Shown here in pieces: positions 15,201 to 29,654 of a stretch of 64,000 bases of DNA. Every line of letters begins with the position of its first letter. Within the stretch, counting starts at the first letter, position 1. The notes beneath the pieces are model-generated. The model did not search any database and had not been told where the DNA came from. It saw only the letters and a list, made by a program, of their open reading frames with translations. The DNA is from Acanthornis magna (Eukaryota; Chordata; Aves; Passeriformes; Acanthizidae): NCBI GenBank assembly GCA_036785705.1, contig JAWUZG010000297.1, positions 124,001 through 188,000 on the forward strand, read 5' to 3'. A program made the translations under genes and the position numbers.

Positions 15201-18200
15201 TTCCTTTTGAGGTTCTGATGTGTTCCCCTCTCTTGTGCGCCATTTAAGATTTCTCTACACAGAATTGGATCCAGCATTAATCCCCACAGTATGCAAGCTC
15301 TTTCCGTTATCATGTATGAGTATGCTGTGCTGCATGCACCCATACTGGACTTCACCGCTGCCCTCTCTCCTTCAGCTGAGCTAACAAATATACCTTTTCT
15401 GTTTTATCTTTCAACCAATGGTTAATTCTCTTACTTCACAGGAATTTAATATCTTTGAGAGCCTTTAATGAGAGACTTCCCTTGCATACGCTTGCAGAGA
15501 CCATCAGGGAATTACACTGATTTCTGAAGCATGACTTCTCTTTACAAATGCTGTGTTGGCTCTTCTCCATATGGCCTTTAAATTCACATTAATTAAGAGC
15601 CACATGCCCGTAATTTTCAATTTTTACCACAATTCCTATTCAGTTCCTCTGAAATACTGTTTTGTGATTTACCTTGGAGCTTCTTTTTTTCTTTTTTTCT
15701 TTTTTTAACTAACATGTCATTAGCCTCTTGAAGTCACAAGGTAACAAAGTGGCTTTCAACAGCAAGTTGCACACTAAATGCTTTAGCTACTTCTTCACAT
15801 TCATAGTAATAATGCCCTGTTAATTTTTCCTATTGGATCCACACCCTTGCGTATCAGCTGTTCAAATCGAAACTGATATTTCCTGTAAAGGAGACCGAGT
15901 TGGAACTAATGCCTTCTAGAATGCTGTTAAAAATTATAAAGAAAATTTTGCACAGAACAGCCCCACAACACCTAAATTTACCTTATTTATGTAGTTCTTT
16001 TACAAAGACATATACATAAACATGAGTTTCAGAAAAGCTCAGAGTCTTTTACTGAGATAAAAACTAGTAACAAATTAATTATGGTCAAAGACACTAGGCA
16101 GCACAAATATCTTGAAAAGGTGCTTTTTGTTCTTTGATCTCATATGAAAGAAACACTTTCACGCCAAACAAAACAGAATTCTATGAGTACTTTTTCCCCC
16201 CCAAAAATAGCACATATTTACTTGTCTCTGTAGCCAACTCCACGAGACTCCATCTCCTTCCCTGAGGCAGGACTGTGACGTGGAGTGAGTCCCTCTGGGG
16301 CCCAAGGGAGGAATGTCCAGGCACTGAGGTTTCACTCTGTGAGCAGGCAGGGAAGGACAGACAGATGCTGGATTTTATCACACTGAAAGAGTCAGCCATT
16401 GCAGCTGGGATGCTCAGAGAAACCAAAATGTGAGACTGGGATGGGCCAAGGGCAAACTGCTACACACGTGCACAGCAAAAGAGAACGGGACGAAGTTGTA
16501 CCTTGGAGTGCCTTGGTGGCAACACAGCTGCTGAAGGCTTTTACCGGTCTGGTAAGACCTCGCAGCTGTACTGGCTCAGAGATGCACTCAGAAATTAAAT
16601 CTAGCCTTACCTTTGCAAAAAATACATTCAGAGACCTAAGTCTGTTTAATGAGTACTGATTTGTTCATTAAGCTGACAGGTGAATTTCCTCTTCAATCTA
16701 CATTATATTGCATGTTACTTCTGTTGGTTTCTGGGGAAAAAAAGCAGCAGCAGCCGCCCTTATTTAAAAACAAACAAAAAAGCCCCTCATGATGAGATTG
16801 ACATGAAAGAAACTTCTTTCTCATCAGTAATTGCTTCCCCCTGGGCTTGACAAGGTTTACAAATTAAAGCTTTTCCTTCATAGATGGCTTGACCTATCAT
16901 GAATTATAGCTGCTGCTACTGGTCCACTCCTCCCTGCACACAAGGCTTGCTATCTCAATTTTGCACTGTAATTAAATATTTTCTGATGGCACGTTATTTA
17001 TTATTCCTCACCTTCAGCTCTCCTGGTGTTTATACATCTCCACATATGAGTAGGCAATTCAAAAACTGTTATTAACAATATTAATAACCTGAGAGCTTGT
17101 TTGATGTGAGTGAGACACAGGGGTGGAACTGCTTGACTGCAAGGAACAAGGGGTGGGGGTTTTTTTTGTTGTCTTTGTTTGTTTTTTTAATTGTTGCATT
17201 ATCTAGTACCATCTAGTCTTTGTCCACAATCAAAGATCTTAAGCAGTTCAGGAGGAAATATGAAAAAAGTACTGATGCGTGAAATTTATAACTAATCTCA
17301 TTTGACCATTACAAAACTACCCAAGAGTGAAGCAAAGAAAAAAGAGAAGAATAGGCATATTTTTGTTATCTTACTTATTATTTTTTTGCTCTTAAAAAAA
17401 AAAAACAACACATCTTTCCTCCCAAAACCAACTTGGAAGATAAGTAGGACCTGTTGCACTAGAAGGCAAACCAAGATCAAGCAAAAGAGGCATGTCATAT
17501 TTCAGACATTCACACCTAACTGTCAATATAATTCTTCCAAAACTTTAAGGTTGGTTTTTTCCTTATTTGTCTTCTCTATATTCTCATCTGTACTGCTACT
17601 ACCACAAGCAATACTCAGTGCAGCCCTTGAAAAATCACTGTGACTTGGTACCAACTGAGAATTCGGCCCAGGAGATAAAGGTGTTCACCCACAGACTCAA
17701 CTCAGTGCACTTCAGAGCTGCTAATTACAAACCTTTCCATTGCAATCCTAGTGCGCCACACTTAATACATCTGACAAACCTTATGGCAATCAGCTTCCCA
17801 TTTTGCATCTTGCTCCGTATTTCCCACAATCTCCTGCAGGAGATGGGCCACAGTCAACAGCCCCATCTCCCTCCTCTCCTCCCCAAGGAGCACTGGGGCA
17901 AGAGGCACAGTCTGCACCTTTGTGAGCTCAGAAGCCAAGGATCAGGCAGCCCCTCTCACACTTCTCAGGTAGGAAGGGCACCAGAGCTCAGAGTCCTGGG
18001 GAGCGCTTGGGGGGGAGGGACAAACATGAAAGGAAGGGGTGAGAGGCAGAGCCCAATGGGCATGGGAACAGGAAAAGCAGGCAGAACTGAGAGAGGATCC
18101 ATTTTGTTTAGTGTTTTGCTGAAAATATAATTGATGAATAAAAGCATCCGCTGAAAGGAATTAGCGTACAGCTGGGATGGTTTTTTATGGAGAAGATGAT

Positions 18201-21200
18201 TACAGTGACCTCCCAGGTGAGCATGGTGCTCACAGCCCTGGGGCAGCAGGGGCAGATCCAGAGAACACCCAAAATTATTTGCTGACGTAACAAACCAAGT
18301 TTAAAAAGACGTAAATATCTAGATCAACAATACTCTTTAGAGGCTCCACATGCAAAGCACCTGTAACCATCAATAAGTATTTTCTTTTATTATTAACAAT
18401 ACTATTTGGTTTTATGTGCACAGTATACTGATGAAAAATAAATTACATGCTGCATAACTAGAGCACACTAACATAGTCACATTTGACTGCTAAAGCTTTT
18501 GTTTTCCAAGAAGTCAGTGCTTTTCCCCATTTTGCTAACTCACAAGAAAAAGGAATTGCTATGGCAATGGTAACTTACTTGAGGTTGAAAGGCATCCAAA
18601 AGCCAGGATCTGCAAAACTCTTATTTCTCACTTACTGCCAATTTAATCCTAATCTATTTGTTTTTAAAGACTTGATTCAGGCCCTGTGATACATGCTGTA
18701 CTAGAAATAGATTGAAAATTATGATTTTGCAAAGGGCATTTTATAGACATCCCATATCACAGCAAATTTCATCAACTTCTTTTAAAATACACAGATGAAA
18801 ATATGCATTTTGTGTCCAACATTTAAATCAATGTTGTTTGTGTAATGCAATGTATTTGAAACACTAATTAGGTTGCCTGACAAGACTTTTCAGCAATTTA
18901 AGGTACTGAAAATATTTTCATTTATTCTCTACCCTTACTACTCTCAGACATAAAGCTGAGTATATTTATGTCTATTTTTCCCCCTCAACAGAAGAAATAA
19001 ATTCACAACATCATGAAAATGGGATTTTACAATGAGTTAGCATTTATCACACCAAACCACTAAGACGTCTTGCTCAGCTGGAACTGTGCACATTCCCAGA
19101 TGGTGTATTGGATTATAATTTCACAAAATGAGTTTACTCTCTCAACAATTTCTCCTGCAATTTCCTCGGAAAAGTCATCTAAATACTTCCACAGTCTCTA
19201 TTTCCACTCCCTGTGGAGTCTCCCATATCTTTTCTGCATGGCATTATTTTATTTTGCTATCATGGATTATTGTATGTAAGAATTATGCTACTGAGATTCT
19301 CCTATGGCATTCTTACTTTTTATTCTTTCATTATAATATTTATAACAAGATCTTTACAAGCTGGCTTTTAATTTTTTTCATCCTGTACCTTTCACACACT
19401 TCATTTTCCCTGCACCTGATTTCTTTAATAACTAAACTATGACTTGCCATATCCATGAACAACAATGAAAAGTAAAAATTTATCTATGTTGACACCTAGG
19501 TAATAGGAGAGCTGCACAAACCCTAGAAAGACAACTGCATTTCCGCTGTATGGTGAGACCAACTTGGTGGCCTACAGCACGGGGTCAGGAGGTGACCCTG
19601 GACTCGTAGGATGTTGGCACTGAGTGCCAGCCCTGGGAGCAGCCTCTCCTGCTGCAGAGATGGGAAATGGTGGCAGATCTTCACTGGCCGGGGGCTGAAG
19701 AGGAGGCAACAACAAGGAGAGGCCAGGGATGGTTCATGTTTGCCCACAGTCACACGAGAACCCTGGCACCAGCTGGGTTAGTGACACATGAGCGATGGAG
19801 GCACCACGGTAACCTTTCTGAAACAGAAATTGCTCCTTAGAGGCATCACCTGCAAAAGTCTCCGCCCAAAGGTCATGAGGCAGAGAGAAATATGCTGATG
19901 TGGACTATTTTAGAGATGACCCAGAATATTTTCCTCACCTAATCTGGGCTCACCCAACCTTAATTTTATGATTCTAAATTAAGTATGTCAAGAAAAGAAA
20001 CAGGTGTACAGCTAAATTACAGGTTACATTGCTCAGAGCATAACCCAAGGTTACAAAAGGGTTTTATTTGGACTTAGGGCTTGTCAGTGGCATTATATAA
20101 TCCAACAACCAAGGATTTACATTATTTTACCTTTGTTCTCAAATGAAGATTTCTTACTGATTTATTGATTTTGTTTGTACAAGTGGAAGGAAGCTCATGG
20201 GTAATCCTTGGTGGTGGGACATTGCAGCTCTAATTAGGTCATCATCTCCTTTCAAATTGGAATGTGGCTTGCTTTGCTAAAATATTTGCATATTCTGAAA
20301 GTTCAAAAATTCATTGTTTACTGCATACATACACTCAATATACCTCAAATAACAGCAACCCAAGCTCACACAATTAACACAGCAGTTACAGTATTGCAGG
20401 GACACCTTTGCTACTGCAGACCTCCAAAAGTAGCCCATTTTTTGTAGTTTGCATAGATGCTGAAACAAAACACAATTTCTGATAAGCATCACTCTTGTTT
20501 CCAAGAGATAAGTAATGAAACAAACACAGCCATGTACTCCCAAAATAATTTTGCTAAGTGAATGCAAGCAAATTGGATACCAAGGTAAGCCTTTTATTTG
20601 GTTATAATCCCTGTGTGGATGCCTATTCTAGCTACAAAGGGCATGTGCAAGTTGCTCAGTCAAACATCATTTCTGGTTAATGATGGAACAACTCATACAT
20701 AAAACATAAAAGTTTGCTTGGCCTTTACACTCCACCTTGTGCAACATCTCAAATAGTTAACATGCACAATGTATTAAAGAAAAAAAATTTAAGAATCTAC
20801 AGTCTTAACAAACGTGAACCAGTAACTAATCATTACTGTTCCACTGTAATCTCTGCTGTCCACAACATACATTTCTGGACATAGAAATGAGAAAATTAGG
20901 TGGCAATATTTAAATTAATACACCATATACATATTCACTACATGCTGCTCTTACAAAATCTTGCACACAGCCAAACTATTGAAGCTGCCATTGGAACTGA
21001 CAAACTGATCAAAGCACCTGGAAAGCAACAATGTTCTGAAGTAGAGCTGTGCTTTCTCCTTCTGCCTTACTGGAGCTCTGGTGACTAATCTGTAAAACTA
21101 TTCATGCATTTCTCCATCATTTACTCTTTCCAACACATTGCTCTCTTTACTTAATGCAACAGGTTAACATTCACAAAAAGTCTAATGATGAAGATAATTA

Positions 21201-24200
21201 AAAGCTGTTTAAAATTCACAAATTTGGTGCTCGGCAAAAATATGTAAATCAATGAATCAGTAAATGGATAAATTTACTTTTTAGTTATAAATGGAGCTCC
21301 TTGGGATTTTTTGTTTTCCTCATGCATCTCGTGTTCTGGACGACAGATTTTACTAGCAATGGTTCAATCCATGAAGGCTGCATATTGGAACTAGCAGGTA
21401 CGTGTACATTTATAGCCCTATACATATTAGATACATATATGTATACACACACACATATGCACACATTTCTATAGACACAAATAACCTTTCAGAGACCCAA
21501 ATGCACTCGAACATTTAAGCAAAGCACAAGAAGAAACAGAATATATAGGAATCGGCAGATCTGAAGATCAGTCACTGGCCTGGAAAGGAAATGCCTTCTC
21601 TCTGGCAGTTTGTGAACATATGCTCTTAGACGTGAGTCATATGTGGGACTATATCACACACACATATAAAATAACACATCATTTACAAATTACAGACTTT
21701 TCACATCTAAGCATTTCTGGAGCATGACTGAATCCAAACCATTAGTACTCCAGGAAAGCTCATTACAGAGACAATTTAACAGACTAGAAGATGCCTTTCC
21801 CAAGATACTTTCCCAACTTATCTTGGGTTATTTGCTAAATGGACAGAACAATATTGCTCACATCTCATATGAATTTCTTGCCAAGGCCAAGAAGTGAGAA
21901 GGACAAACAGTAAGGCTGTGGTTATACAGTCATCTCAGACAGCTAAAGACATGCCTTTGCCCCAGCAGTTGAAGCCGCACCTTTCACTTTAGAGATGCAA
22001 AGCTGTGCTGGTTTTGGATGGCACAGAATTTTTTTTTTCATAGTAGCTGGTATGGGGCTGTTTTGGATTTCTGCTGAAGACAGTATTGATAATACAGGGA
22101 TGTTTTAGCTTTTGCTGCACAGTGTTTACACAGAGCCGAGGCCTTTTCTGCTTGTCACCCCATCCCAGCAGTAAGTGGGCTGGGGGTGCACGAGAAGTGG
22201 AGAGGTGACAGAGCTGACCCAAGGGATATTCCATACCATACAGCTCATGCTCGCTATATAAAGGTGGGGAAAGGAGGAGGAAGGCAGGACATTTGGAGCG
22301 ATGCATTTGTCTTCCTGAGTCACTGAACACCTGCCTGCCCACAGGAAGCAATGAATGTATTCCTTGTTTTGCTTTGCTTTTTGCAGCGTTTCTGCTTTTC
22401 CTATTATACTATTTTTTTCTCAACCCATGAGTTTTCTTATTTTTTCTCTTCTGATCCTCTCCCTCATCCTGCTGATGGGGAGGGACTGAGTGCCTGCCTG
22501 GGGCTTGGCTGCTGGCTGGGGCTAAACCATGAAAACAGAGCTGATTGGGAAGATATATTTTTCAAACATGGAGGAAACAAGAGTACTCAATTTTGACATA
22601 ATTGGAGTTTCCAGTGCAGCCAAAGGTCTTTCAACTGCCTCAAAGCACTTCATAACCTGGAGGTGGGAAATAGAGCTGGGGCTTCAAAGACCAAACCATA
22701 CACCTCTGCTGTGCTTGCTGCAACCAGTCCCATCTAACCCTACTGCTCTGTCTTTAACCACGGCAATTTCTCCACTAGTGGGCCTGACCTCAGACCTTGA
22801 GGAAACATTAGGTTCTAATACAGGTGTGGGGGTGGAATTGTTAATGGTACAGAGTTTTGGTATCTGAAGACAGAGAAGTTCCTGTCTAGTCTATATGCTT
22901 CAGGCACAGGAGGATGCTACATGCAGCACGGATCACCCCAAAAGAGGTGACACTTTTTTTCAGCTCACTCTGAATGGATTAGAGCAAACAGGTAACATTC
23001 AGACACACAGCTGCAGTAGAAACCCCTATCAGCATCTTGACATTCATCCAAGTAATGAGTTACGAGAGTTAAGGGTTCAGAGAAAGATATTATCGTCCCT
23101 TAATCACTGACCAAAACCAGCCGTTTATCGGAAAACTGATTCTCACAAACTTTGGCTTCCCACAAATAGCAAGAATACTTTTTTCTCTCCCTATTTCTCT
23201 CCAATACTACTTTTTCTTTTCCCCTCCAGCCCTTTCTGACCCCCTGACTGCCCCCCAACACACACACAAACTTTGTGTTCCTCTCTGTACAGTTTTTTCT
23301 GCTAAGAAACATTCGATTACATCTTCTTTCATGTTCAGAGTTTTCTTTAAATTCTGCTTAGATTTTTTTGGCTCTTGCTTCTTGAAGTTGCCATTTCTGT
23401 GAATCATTAATTCAGAGATGTATGAACAATCTTACTTGATAGACTGTGTATTATGTTACCTCTCACTTTCCTCTGTTATCTTACATGTTGTCAAATCAGA
23501 CTTCAAATTATGTCACAGCTACTCTTTCTGAATGGTTAATTTTTCACTGAGAGTCACACAGATGGGCAATTATTTTAAGGCTTGAATACCTGCCAACAAT
23601 TGTAATGGCATAAAGCTGATCTCAAAAGCCCACACAACCATAGAAAACACCAAAAAACAGAAGACAACTCTGAATGTAAACTATACCAATTTTTATGGGT
23701 GGCAAAGTTTAAATGAAAATTTTCCACACTATTAACAAAGCCTTCAATCACTAAAAGCATGTACTTCTGTATATACAAACACACAAAGGTGCACATTTTA
23801 AATCCCAAAGAATAACTAGAGAGAACCAAACCAACATATAGAATAACAATGTTTCATTTATTTATGTATTTTAAAACAAGCACACTACTCATGGGAGGAA
23901 TAGGATAACCATCCTTTAAGCTCCATGTATTTATCTATAAAAATGAATAAAATAGAAGCACCACTCTTGAAAAAAAAAAGTCACCTAGAGAAGTGGGAAA
24001 TGGGTCACTTTCCATGTCCTCTAGCCTGCAGAATGACCAGTGACTAATAAATCCTCTTTTAACTATCTGTTATACATCCACTGAAACTGGGACAAAAAAT
24101 ATGGAGTCCCTCATATAAGCGTCTGGAAAACCACCCCTGCATTGTGGCCCTCTCCTGTTGCTGGCATACATTGATTCTGCATACTGACACTGCTCCTGCT

Positions 24201-27200
24201 GCAATGTTATCCCACTTACAGAATAGCCCAGGGAAGAACTGAGATCTAAAGAAATCACCAAACTTACTTCTACAGCCACCCTGAACAATAACATACACAT
24301 AACAGTACACAGAAAAGAGTTTATCTAAGTGTACAAAGTCATATAGCACCAAGCCAAGTCTGTCACTCACCTAAATCATCTGCTGCCTTCCCCTCTTTCC
24401 CCCTAAAAGCCCTCCCAAATTTTTATCAATTTTCCAAAACTCTGAAACAAACCCCCAGATATTCTGAAAAATGCACATTGAGAATTAGGACTTATTGGTT
24501 TGCACAGGATGAAACAAAACAGTGATAAGAAGGATTACTCAATACAGCCATCTAAAGCACGCTTTCAACAGAAAGTGTTGCCATGAAGCGGTCCATGCTT
24601 CAAGGTGCACATGGAGAAGTCTTTCATATCCAGAAGAATCATTTGTAGAGAGACTCGAATATTTGGTTCCAAATCTATAAATAATTAAAATTAATAATTA
24701 AATACATAGCCAGTCTTGTCTGAAAAGAAAATTCAGAAACTGTTACAAGCACTTCTTCAATGACATCGACTTTCTTAAGCATAGTACAGACTTCTCTCAA
24801 CAGTGAAAAATGGAACATGTGATGTTTCAGAAGCAGACAAAGAAAAGGCTGGGTGCTAAACCACAAGTTTCTAGGAGACTGCTCACTTCACCAGGACTTT
24901 GTTCAATACTCTAGCAGACAATACCAGCAAGCGCCAGCTCCATACAATACACACCAGTAGAATAAAAGAGAAAGAGAGTTCAGGCAAACTGTAAGAACAA
25001 ACCCTGCCATTATTTGAATATTTGCCTGATTTTATAATAATTTTGTTTCATGGGATTTTTTTTTCCACATGTGGTTCTCTTTCCTTTTCTCCATTTCTTT
25101 TCTACAAATTTAGAGAATGGTCTAAATTGCAGACATTGTAGAATGTCTACTATAGAATTTTGAAGAAATCCTGACATTGATTTCAGGCATGTGAAATTGT
25201 GTGTTCATACATGGACACATAGCCAGGTCTTGAGATCTATAAAGATCCTCCTTGGCATGAGTGTCCTATTAACCAACTACAGTCCATGAGTAAATAGGAA
25301 AGGATTGAGAAAGTGAAGGGAACACACCAGAACGTGTCAGTCATTTATGATCAGCAAGGCAAGCAATAGCATTACAGTGCTAAGTTTTAAAATTCCATTT
25401 CAAGAAATTGTTTATGCTGTTGAAACAGAGCTGACTTCATAAACCACATACAGTTTTGATTCCAGAGCATGCAATAATTAAAGATATAGTTGGTAGCTGT
25501 TGCACAGATTTCCTGTTTTCAAGAGGAGTGAAGTTAATTAATCTCTGGCTTTCCAAAAGCATTAAAAACGAGAAACAGCCTTCTAGACTGCAGCCTTTTA
25601 GACTGATTTGGCCAGAATTGGTTTATTAAAGCAGCTTATCTATTTAACATCATGGGGACTACCAAGTGCATGTTCAGCTCTTCACAGATGAAGAGAACTG
25701 TTCCTCTAGCTCACAGCTGCTTTGCCCAAAACAGTCCCCAGACTTGAGTGGAAGTATTAACAGTAATAATCCATCAGCCAAAGGGAGGGAAGACTGCACA
25801 TCTCACAGACCCACGAGTTCCATGAATGACTACACAGCAGACAGCAAAATAAGCAGTAGGTAGCATAGAGACAGGGGGCATGAGAAAAAGCAATGTACTA
25901 CAGGGGAAATCAGGCACATGATGAAGAACTAAAAAAATTTCATCAGGAATTTAAGTGAACTCTTCTACTGCTCTCATTCAAATCAATGCTCTCTGAGCAG
26001 AACACCTATAACACTGCGCTTGCCTTGCAACTAGGTGACTACTAATTACTACCTGGACTGAGAAAGATGCTCCACTGTTTTAATACTTGAAAGAGAACAG
26101 GGTTGGCAACCTCTGTGTAATTAGTTTCCTATCAAGAGAAAGGATTTCAGATGTAGGATACCTGAGGAGGAGGGAGAGAGGACAGCCTCTCTGTATATAC
26201 AGACACATTTTTGTTCATTCTTTTCTCTCTGGTGACCTCCCCTTTATTTTCCTGCACTGTAAGGGACGACTTATCATTAATGGCATAATGCATATTATTA
26301 TTCATTAGCACTGTTTTTCTTATGTCAACCTATCCTATCTTGTTGGCTTTCAAATTTCTTTCAGAGAGACCCACTACATTTAAAAGCATATATAAATTGC
26401 CATTAAAGTTTTCCTTTAAAAGAGAAATGCTACAACAGCTGACCAAAAAATTATCATTAAAACAGTTTTCAATGACAGTACATCTTTGAAGGCATTGTGC
26501 TTTTGCTAAGTATTATTAACTAATTTCAATTCACACCTGGAGTGTTTTTACATCTTTATATAAGATAAAATCTTACATATTATTTTATCTCCACTTTACA
26601 GTAGGTTTTGGAAATATTTCAATTTTGTAAACATGAAGTCAATGCAAAATGCTTTCTCCCATATTCACCAGAGCTGAACCCTCCATGTCTCCACCAGGAG
26701 CTTTTCCCATCTCACACAGGTCTGACTACCCCTACAGAAAACCCAAAACACCAGTCTCACAGCAACTGTTCTCTCCCTCTCAAAGCTACATCCCTCTCAA
26801 GGCCCTACATTAGAGGACAATCATCTGCTTCTATGTACAGACACGGAAGGCAAGTGTGGAAGTAACTTCAGTCCTTGCTTCTTGGGGTTCTCCAAAACTA
26901 CAGCAAAACTATTTTATCGTATAGTTTCAGTGACTAATGGCATGCAGCCATGAAAGCTCTTTTGGGCAGCCCACTGGAGAGGTAGGAATAAGCTATGATA
27001 ATATTTTATAGGAAATTTTTTATAAGCCTCTCTGGTCTACTGGAAATTTCAGTGTTTTTCAAACTTCAGAAATCTTCTGAGCCTTCACTGCACAATCTCT
27101 AAAGTATATTCCAGGAATTGTTACACTACTAGCACTGAACAAAAATGAATAACGATTAAAAAAAATGCAGAGGGAAAGAGGAAAATAAAGACTCACAGAA

Positions 27201-27892
27201 AGTGAATTAAATAATAAGAAAAAAAAAATCTCATTTCATTCAGATAAATTTCAGTACTATTATTATTGCCATGCAGTATGAAATGTCTAAAATAATTATA
27301 GGAGAGTGAAATCTGAAAGAGAAGGTGAAAAGTTGCTTGCTTACCAACATTTTACTGCCCTTGTTTCACCTCTCTTGGTGGCAAGAAGCCTTTAGCCTAC
27401 TGTGCTGAGATTTGAACAAAAAAAAATTTTCTGTTAAATCCCAACATCCATAAAATCAAAGAGACATTTGTAGAACTGGGTTCTATATCTGTACTGATTG
27501 TCAGTGGTGTTAGACACAGATAGCATATAATTCTAAACTCCTTGGTCTGAGAAAGTTACCATTGCAGTATTTCTTCATATAGAGAGTTTATGAGACTTTA
27601 CAGTAAGCTTTGGCAATTCTTTGCTATATATGTGAGCTCATCCATCACATAAAAATTTTGAATCAATGACACTACAACATTTTATAAAGGAGACAAAGTC
27701 CATTTAGTTTTTCATCTTTCCTGACAGAGGTTATTTTCTAATTTCTAAGTCCTTCATTCACTGATCAGGAACTACATTGCCATTACCTAAGTTTCATGTA
27801 AGTGCAAACAGATTAGTGACACAGATATCTCAATATTTACCATTACTGTCTGAAGTTCCCACCAATGCATACTCTTTCTCCAGGCCACTTAA
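3246..27892. other. Long gene-free AT-rich interval
   Basis: About 24.6 kb in which I can support no exon, RNA gene or full transposon. Open frames are short; the longest (17567-18130, 187 codons) has no domain, signal peptide or family resemblance. A small possible ancient-repeat relic is listed separately at 5297-5362. Short poly-A, poly-T and CA/TA runs occur (for example 21420-21465). In human, the 3' side of FBXO15 faces a large gene desert before NETO1, so a desert here fits conserved synteny. Confidence 0.65.
5297..5362. repeat. Possible ancient interspersed repeat relic
   Basis: The segment 'gcactgcctttcatctctca' followed by 'gggttctagagtgcttcact' resembles an old vertebrate repeat of the form 'catttatagcgcctttcat...caaagcactttac'. 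It is short and diverged, so the call is tentative. Confidence 0.3.
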
Positions 27893-27926
27893 CAAAAAAA
27901 AAAAAAACAAACCCCAACAACAACAA

Positions 27927-27969
<43 letters not shown>
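27893..27969. repeat. A-rich tract, 77 bp
   Basis: An interrupted poly-A run with CAA triplets in the first half, then about 40 uninterrupted A. No SINE or processed transcript body is recognisable on its 5' side, so I treat it as a simple repeat and not as the tail of a retrocopy. Confidence 0.9.
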
Positions 27970-27972
<3 letters not shown>

Positions 27973-29654
27973 ACATCATTTTCACCTGCAATAATAAATA
28001 AAAGTGAATGCATAAAGACACTGAAAAGTTAAAGTGCATAATGAAAAGAACAGCATTTCTTTTCCTTTCTAGGAGCATAACACTTCTTTCTAAACACTGT
28101 CTGAAAGTGTGAAAGTGGAGGGTTTAGGCTAACCGCATTTTCATATGAAAAATATTCCATGAAAATGTGATTCCGTAAGCAGAAATTCTAATTTGTATGG
28201 CAGAAGGCTTTAAATGCCTGTCTACATTTAAAGCCACATTCATTTAATACCCAGTCAGCCCATTCCTCCTTTGGCTATCTCTAGAGGGAAAAATGGATTC
28301 CCATTAGTAATTCTCAGGCTTGGAGAAAGCTCTGACCTGTGCACAGGGTTTATCAAGGTCTGCTTTCTCTGCAACAGCTACAGAGGGGGGCAATCCTCAA
28401 GAGACTTGCTCCTGCTGTTTTCTTCTGATGAAGCAACCTTTGCATCTCCTCTGTATTTTATCACCCAAAATACAGCTCTCATCAATAATCAGGAAAGAGA
28501 CATCTAACTTTTTTTTTTTTAAGTTTTTGGGTTTTTTCCTCCAAACACAAAGCTAGAATATGAGCATTGAATCCACTAAGGTTTAGTGGTGAAAATGTCA
28601 ACTCCATGTATTCCGTCTTTGTAAAAGTTAGCAAAATACTAGGAAAAGGAGCAGAGAAAATCCTTGGCAGGGGAGGGGCAGTAGGCTCTTTACACAAAGG
28701 CCCTCCATAATCTTGAAAATATAATCTCAAACATCAAGACAAACAGAGCCCACCAATAATACGCATATTCCACATTACCTTCACCACTTGCTCACAAGAA
28801 GGCTAAATTTTTGTGTGCAGTTCTGATCCAGAGTCAGCCCAGCGTAACATTGATGTTGGTGGTGCTATTCTGGTTACATTCTTATTATGTAAATTAAGGG
28901 TCCAAATTTTGCCTTAAAGAAGTACGAGATATGGTGCTCTTTCTGTAACACATGCTTTATTTGTGGCCTGCTATTTTTTTCCCATTTTATCTCCTTAAAA
29001 GAACAACAATCTTTCTTTCTCATAGGGTAGAATCTAGAAAGGTTTCCTTTTCATAGAGATTGAACTGTTTCCTATAAACATTGTTTCTATTACATCTACA
29101 TGATCTAAGATAATGGCTGTAATAGAAAATACAATGAAAAATAATGAGTGAACTCATTTGAAATACAGGAGGCTTTGTCTTACTGGTAATAGCCAGAGGA
29201 TGCCATAAAAGAAAACAATCCCTTAAAAATGCCAGACCACAAAAGCAGTCGATAGACATAACGATAAGCACTGGCTAATCAATAGTGATAAGTCAGTGCA
29301 ACTCAGCTGACAGATGCTTCTTCAACAACAGTTTGTCTAATTCCTACCTCACTAGCATAAACATATCAGGCCAATGCCTTAATAAGAAAGCTCTTCAGTA
29401 GATAACATGGCAGCAGAATGAAGATGGTACCACACCACCCCCTTACCAATCACCTCAATCTCTTCTATATTTTGCAGAACAACGCCTCCCCGGGGACACT
29501 GCTGACTACCAAAGCCTTATTTTTATATGAGGGTGGAGGACATAAGGAGAATCAACATTCCTTGTCAAAAGCAATTGAACGCTGCAGCACTCTGACATGC
29601 TTTCAGAGAATGCAGAAAAACATCAGCTAGCGAAGAAAGGGGACATCTGAATAA
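27970..29654. other. AT-rich non-coding stretch
   Basis: No gene or transposon recognised. It contains a short poly-T run near 28508. Confidence 0.6.

Noticed and set aside
17567..18130. 187-codon plus-strand open frame
   Set aside because: No domain, signal, codon bias or splice context. Chance length in a 25-kb gene-free interval.
27893..27969. Poly-A run considered as the tail of a processed pseudogene
   Set aside because: The preceding sequence shows no recognisable transcript, and no target-site duplication was seen.
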